Assembly: GCA_040374085.1 (NCBI GenBank)
Contig: JBEIVB010000085.1
Coordinates: 1 to 10,414, forward strand
Direction: 5' to 3'
From: JBEIVB01 sp040374085
Lineage (GTDB): Bacteria > Bacteroidota > Bacteroidia > UBA4408
DNA: 10,414 nt
Part shown: in pieces, positions 7,011 through 10,414 of the stretch
Position numbering within the stretch: position 1 is the stretch's first letter
Layout: the number at the start of each line of letters is the position of its first letter
Notes under the pieces: generated by a model
What the model saw: the letters and a program-made list of their open reading frames with translations, nothing else
What the model was told of the DNA's origin: nothing
Databases searched by the model: none
Position numbers and translations under genes: made by a program

Positions 7011-7520
7011 ATGCATAAACCTCTACCCAGCGAATACCACCCCAGCCTTGAAGGTTACATAAAGATTGTTTCACAAAATGATCCAATATCCGCATTGGAA
7101 GAACAAATTATTGAGCTTCAGGCGTTTGCTGGGGAGGTTCCCGTTGAACTCGAAGAGTATGCTTACGCGCCCGGAAAATGGACCATAAAAGAAATAATGG
7201 GCCACCTATGTGATGCCGAGCGCATTTTTGCCTACCGAGCTTTGCGCATTGGCCGGGGCGACACCACCCCCTTGCCCGGTTTCGATGAGGATAAGTTCGT
7301 TCCCAACGGAGCTTTTAATAAACGAAGTCTGTACGACCTGGTGCATGAACTTTGCATGGTGAGGCAAACCACACTCGTGATGCTGAGGCGTATGCCCAAA
7401 GGGTCTTTTGACAACATGGGCTCCGGCGACGGAAAGCCCCTTACCGTGCGCGCATTAATTTTTGTGATGGTTGGACACGTTAAACATCACCTTAAATTTA
7501 TGCGTACTCATTATTTGTAG
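7011..7520 (+). CDS. DinB-fold (DinB_2 / YfiT-like) putative metal-dependent protein
   Basis: A 169-residue protein, normal for the DinB superfamily four-helix bundle. The frame is open further upstream, but the ATG at 7011, 4 bases after upp, is preferred because an earlier start would run through the end of upp. Key features are APGKWTIKEIMGHLCDAER (53-71), with the first metal-ligand His at 65, and GHVKHHLKFM (155-164), with H156 and H160 completing the usual His triad (H159 is an alternative). Family members bind a divalent metal; some are thiol-S-transferases or maleylpyruvate isomerase-like enzymes, and many were first named for DNA-damage induction in Bacillus. The sequence does not reveal the substrate here. 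There is no signal peptide. A hairpin with a T-run begins 2 bases after its stop codon. Confidence 0.85.
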   Translation: MHKPLPSEYHPSLEGYIKIVSQNDPISALEEQIIELQAFAGEVPVELEEYAYAPGKWTIKEIMGHLCDAERIFAYRALRIGRGDTTPLPGFDEDKFVPNGAFNKRSLYDLVHELCMVRQTTLVMLRRMPKGSFDNMGSGDGKPLTVRALIFVMVGHVKHHLKFMRTHYL

Positions 7521-7521
7521 C

Positions 7522-7545
7522 AGGCGGCTCATCAGCTGCCTTTTT
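7522..7545 (+). terminator. Terminator-like hairpin between the DinB gene and uup
   Basis: The arm AGGCGGCT (7522-7529), loop CATC and arm AGCTGCCT (7534-7541) form an 8-base-pair stem with one G-U pair. Its last T begins a run of five Ts (7541-7545), so this has the form of an intrinsic terminator. It sits just after the DinB stop codon (7520) and one base before the uup ATG (7547), leaving no room for a separate uup promoter downstream of it. It may therefore act as an attenuator or translation-control hairpin, or read-through may be high. Confidence 0.55.
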
Positions 7546-7546
7546 C

Positions 7547-9433
7547 ATGGCCTTGAATCTTTTATCCGTTGAGAACATCTCCAAATCTTTTGGGGAGAGG
7601 GAACTTTTTGAAAACCTGACCTTTGGTGTTGCTCAAGGTGAGAAACTGGCCATGGTTGCCCGCAACGGTGCCGGCAAGTCCACCCTCCTGAATATGCTCA
7701 CCGGAAAGGAGTTGCCCGATTCGGGCACCATAACCTTTCGCAGGGATGTGCGCGTAGGCGTTCTCTTGCAAGATGCTGCCTTACCCGGTCATCTTACGGT
7801 GGCCGAGGCCATTTTTGAAGGCGGCAGCGATGCGCTTCGCACCGTGCGCGAGTACGAGCTGGCCCTCGACAATCCCGCACAACACCACCTGCTCGAAGCA
7901 CTTGCGGCTAAGATGGAGGAACAGGCTGCCTGGGATTTGGAAAGCAAGGTGAAGCAGGTGCTCTTTCAGCTGAACATCCGTAACCTACAACAACCCATAC
8001 AATCCCTATCGGGCGGACAGAAAAAGCGGGTGGCCTTGGCTGCCCTCCTCATTGCCGAACCCGATTTCATGATCCTCGATGAGCCCACCAATCACCTCGA
8101 TCTCGATATGATCGAATGGCTCGAAGGTTATCTATCGCGCTCCAACCTCACCCTGCTTATGGTTACTCACGACCGGCATTTCCTCGACAACGTGGCTACC
8201 TCCATTTTGGAGATGGACGGAGGTACACTTTTTCGTTATGACGGCGATTATGCCTATTTCTTAGAGAAGAAAGAGGAAAGGGAATCCTCCCGAAAAAGTG
8301 AGCAAGACAAAGCCCGCAACATTCTGAGGCGAGAATTGGAGTGGGTGAGGCGCATGCCAAAGGCAAGGGGTACTAAATCCAAATCCAGACTCGACGCATA
8401 CGAAAACCTAAAGGCCAGCACCACCACCCGCAAGCAAGGACCCGAGCTTGAGTTGAATGTGAAGATGAACCGCATTGGTGGCAAGGTGTTGGAGATGAAG
8501 AAAGTGTACAAAGCTTTTGATGGTCAACCCATTTTAAAAGGCTTTGATTATACCTTCAAAACCGGAGAGCGCATTGGCATTGTTGGCAAGAACGGAGTAG
8601 GAAAAACCACCTTTCTGGATCTCATCATGGGCCTTCAACAGCCCGACAGCGGAAAAATTAACCGAGGCGAAACCGTGGTGTTCGGCTACTATGCCCAGGA
8701 GGGCTTGTTGAACGCAGACGACAAGCGCGTAATCGATGTGGTGAAAGATTCGGCAGAAGTCATTCAATTGGCCGATGGATCCAAGGTCTCGGCCGGACAG
8801 TTTTTAAACCTCTTTCAGTTTCCCAACGAGCAGCAGTACACCCTGGTGCGCAAGCTCAGTGGTGGAGAAAAGAGAAGGCTCTTTCTCTTAACCGTGTTGA
8901 TGAAGAACCCCAACTTCCTCATCCTCGATGAGCCTACCAACGATCTCGATTTGTTGACCCTCAACATTTTAGAAGAGTTTCTCTTTCATTACAAAGGGTG
9001 TTTGCTGGTGGTATCGCACGATCGTTATTTTATGAACAAGCTCGTAGACCACCTCTTTGTGTTCGAGGGCGAGGGGCAGGTGAAGGATTTCAACGGCAGC
9101 TATGAGGAGTATCGGAGCCGAAAAACGCTATCCGATGAGGCGGTACCCAAAGCCACTTCCGGGTCAGATGCACCCAAGGCCATGTCTGTAAAATCTCCTA
9201 ACACCGCCAAAACCAAGCTGAGCTTCAAAGAAAAGTTTGAGTTGGAGCAATTGGAGAAAGAGATACCGCAGATGGAATCCGAAAAGGCCGATGTGGAGAG
9301 CCGTTTGGGTGCAGGATTGGATCATCAAACCTTGCTCGAAATGACCGATCGCCTCGGCACCCTCACCACTTTGCTGGAAGAGAAGAGCATGCGGTGGCTC
9401 GAGCTCAGCGAGAAGGCCGAAGCATCTGCCTAA
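7547..9433 (+). CDS. uup: ABC-F family ATPase, Uup-type
   Basis: A 628-residue soluble protein with two ABC ATPase domains and no membrane segments, typical of ABC-F ribosome-associated factors. Domain 1 has Walker A ARNGAGKST (38-46), signature LSGGQ (154-158), Walker B ILDEPTNHLDL (D178, E179) and switch H208. Domain 2 has Walker A GKNGVGKTT (347-355), signature LSGGE (437-441), Walker B ILDEPTNDLDL (D461, E462) and switch H491. The interdomain linker (about 236-300) includes ELEWVRRMPKARGTKSKSR, the hallmark of Uup rather than EttA or YbiT. A charged helical C-terminal domain (about 555-628), probably a coiled coil, also fits Uup; in E. coli that domain binds branched DNA. Uup is linked to ribosome rescue or assembly and to lower excision of transposons. 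In domain 1 the first Walker A Gly is Ala, so the motif is AxxGxGKST. The ATG at 7547 is supported by the family start LNLLSVENISKSFG. The TAA overlaps the end of the opposite-strand gene. Confidence 0.93.
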   Translation: MALNLLSVENISKSFGERELFENLTFGVAQGEKLAMVARNGAGKSTLLNMLTGKELPDSGTITFRRDVRVGVLLQDAALPGHLTVAEAIFEGGSDALRTVREYELALDNPAQHHLLEALAAKMEEQAAWDLESKVKQVLFQLNIRNLQQPIQSLSGGQKKRVALAALLIAEPDFMILDEPTNHLDLDMIEWLEGYLSRSNLTLLMVTHDRHFLDNVATSILEMDGGTLFRYDGDYAYFLEKKEERESSRKSEQDKARNILRRELEWVRRMPKARGTKSKSRLDAYENLKASTTTRKQGPELELNVKMNRIGGKVLEMKKVYKAFDGQPILKGFDYTFKTGERIGIVGKNGVGKTTFLDLIMGLQQPDSGKINRGETVVFGYYAQEGLLNADDKRVIDVVKDSAEVIQLADGSKVSAGQFLNLFQFPNEQQYTLVRKLSGGEKRRLFLLTVLMKNPNFLILDEPTNDLDLLTLNILEEFLFHYKGCLLVVSHDRYFMNKLVDHLFVFEGEGQVKDFNGSYEEYRSRKTLSDEAVPKATSGSDAPKAMSVKSPNTAKTKLSFKEKFELEQLEKEIPQMESEKADVESRLGAGLDHQTLLEMTDRLGTLTTLLEEKSMRWLELSEKAEASA

Positions 9434-10414
9434 ACGCTTGGGCCGGGAAGCGCACGATACGCTTCCGCGTATTCCCGTTTGAAATCTTCCAAAAGTTTTG
9501 CGCAGGGCGCCACCTCATGGATCAGCGCCGATGATTTTCCTGCACTCCACAAATTTTTATAACTCCCGGGCATGACGGATTTTTCGAGCAGACCGAATCC
9601 CCGGTACTGCACGAGTTGCTTTACCCAGCGCTTGGTTTTTGGGTTTTGGCTGAGATAGCGTTCCAGCCAGTTTTGTTCAGAACCCAGCTCTTTTGCATAA
9701 GGCGTAGCCAGCACCGAGCAGGGGGTTCCGGAAAGGCGGCTGGTCATCATAATGTCTTCCAGCCCGGCATCTACAACGGCTTGCTTATAGGCATCGCTCA
9801 CCTGCGCCTCTTGCGATGCAATAAAGCGGGTACCCACCGATGCGCCATCGGCTCCTAGGGCAAGCAAAGAGAGGAGTCCGCTGCCATGTGCAATGCCGCC
9901 TGCACCCAGAATCAAATGGTGGGGGAAACGCTCGCGCAGAACGGGTATCAGCACCTGCAGCGGGTGTGGGCCCGCGTGTCCACCTGCACCTTGGCCCACA
10001 GCAATGAATCCGTCGCAGCCGGTTTCAGCTGCTTTTTCGGCGTGCTTCAGGTTGGTAACATCGCACAGCACCGTGGCACCATAGGCGTGGGCCGCTTGCA
10101 CAACTTGGGCAGGGTTGCCCAACGAGGTGATGTAGAGCGGCACCTTCGCCTCCACGCATTCTTCCAAGTGTCGCTCATAAAGCGGGTTGCTGCGTTGCAC
10201 AATCAGGTTCACGCCAAAGGTGCCTCCCGGGTGCGCGCTGCGGGCTGCAGACAGCCGGGTCAGAATGCCCTCCAGGCTTCCGGGCTCGCGGTAGTTCAGG
10301 GTGGGGAAGGTGCCTGCTATTCCACCCCGCATGGCCTCCAGCACCATCGCCTCGTTGCTCACCAAAAACATAGGGGCCATCAACAAGGGAAAGGTTATCC
10401 CCAGCTTCTCGGTT
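9430..10414 (-). CDS. Nitronate monooxygenase / FabK-like FMN-dependent flavoprotein, N-terminus cut off
   Basis: Partial gene on the minus strand, open to the right edge (frame entering at 10413), with 327 visible residues; only a few N-terminal residues should be missing, since TEKLGITFPLLMAPM is near the family start. It is a TIM-barrel FMN enzyme of the 2-nitropropane dioxygenase group. Visible motifs, numbered from the first visible residue, are VGQGAGGHAG (139-148, with the catalytic-type H146), ILGAGGIAHG (168-177) and ADGASVGTRF (188-197), which together bind the FMN phosphate. Members oxidise alkyl nitronates such as propionate 3-nitronate, or in the FabK branch reduce enoyl-ACP; sequence reading alone does not separate these here. 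Its TAG (9432-9430) overlaps the TAA of uup, so the genes converge with a 4-base overlap. Its promoter lies outside the window. Confidence 0.85.
   Translation of the reverse strand, partial: TEKLGITFPLLMAPMFLVSNEAMVLEAMRGGIAGTFPTLNYREPGSLEGILTRLSAARSAHPGGTFGVNLIVQRSNPLYERHLEECVEAKVPLYITSLGNPAQVVQAAHAYGATVLCDVTNLKHAEKAAETGCDGFIAVGQGAGGHAGPHPLQVLIPVLRERFPHHLILGAGGIAHGSGLLSLLALGADGASVGTRFIASQEAQVSDAYKQAVVDAGLEDIMMTSRLSGTPCSVLATPYAKELGSEQNWLERYLSQNPKTKRWVKQLVQYRGFGLLEKSVMPGSYKNLWSAGKSSALIHEVAPCAKLLEDFKREYAEAYRALPGPSV
9444..9480. terminator. Possible bidirectional hairpin at the uup / flavoprotein convergence
   Basis: Two alternative stems exist just past the uup stop. GGAAGCG (9446-9452) pairs with CGCTTCC (9460-9466) across a 7-base loop. 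Alternatively CGGGAA (9444-9449) pairs with TTCCCG (9472-9477), followed by only TTT. The stretch also codes for the last residues of the minus-strand protein, and neither side has a strong T-run, so a terminator role is only possible. Confidence 0.25.

Noticed and set aside
7455..7464. TAATTTTTG inside the DinB gene as a uup promoter
   Set aside because: The spacing differs by one base from TAnnTTTG, there is no -33 element, and a terminator-like hairpin lies between it and uup.
1..10414. CRISPR arrays, tRNA or rRNA genes, insertion sequences, direct repeats, defence or phage genes
   Set aside because: None were visible on either strand; almost all the sequence is taken up by recognisable housekeeping-type genes.

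Overview
The window looks like ordinary chromosomal DNA from a member of the Bacteroidota, probably a moderate-GC, Flavobacteriales-like lineage. The pointers are a TAnnTTTG-type promoter box close to a start codon, no clear Shine-Dalgarno sequences, and protein families with a Bacteroidota flavour: the MCE protein with its C-terminal PKRYVSISVFGKK-type tail, the paired membrane and CCG iron-sulfur proteins, and the FemAB-like GNAT. The lineage is inferred from this content; no marker gene (rRNA, ribosomal protein) is present.

Layout. At 1-357 is the C-terminal half of a TauE/SafE (DsbD_2-like) membrane protein, followed 10 bases later by a metallo-beta-lactamase/double-rhodanese protein of the persulfide dioxygenase class (368-1759). 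Together they suggest handling of reduced sulfur or thiols. After a 65-base gap with a good promoter box comes a tight run of five genes (1825-6312): an MCE/MlaD-type lipid-transport protein, a membrane iron-sulfur protein, a soluble CCG-domain iron-sulfur protein, an Hsp15-like S4 RNA-binding protein and a FemAB-like GNAT acyltransferase. The last three are joined by 1-base stop/start overlaps. The two iron-sulfur proteins together resemble one split EtfD/HdrDE-type quinone oxidoreductase. A second short gap with a related promoter-like motif precedes upp (uracil phosphoribosyltransferase) and, 4 bases later, a DinB-fold protein. A terminator-like hairpin then sits directly in front of the ATG of a Uup-type ABC-F ATPase (7547-9433). 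The last gene, a nitronate monooxygenase/FabK-like flavoprotein, runs on the minus strand, overlaps the end of uup by 4 bases and is cut by the right edge.

Coding density is very high: no gap exceeds 65 bases. I saw no rRNA, tRNA, CRISPR array, insertion sequence, phage gene or defence system. Every complete gene belongs to a recognisable family, and I found no convincing undescribed system. The observations most worth a second look are the split EtfD-like module behind an MCE gene, the hairpin plus T-run directly before uup, and the 14-base motif shared by the two main intergenic promoters.
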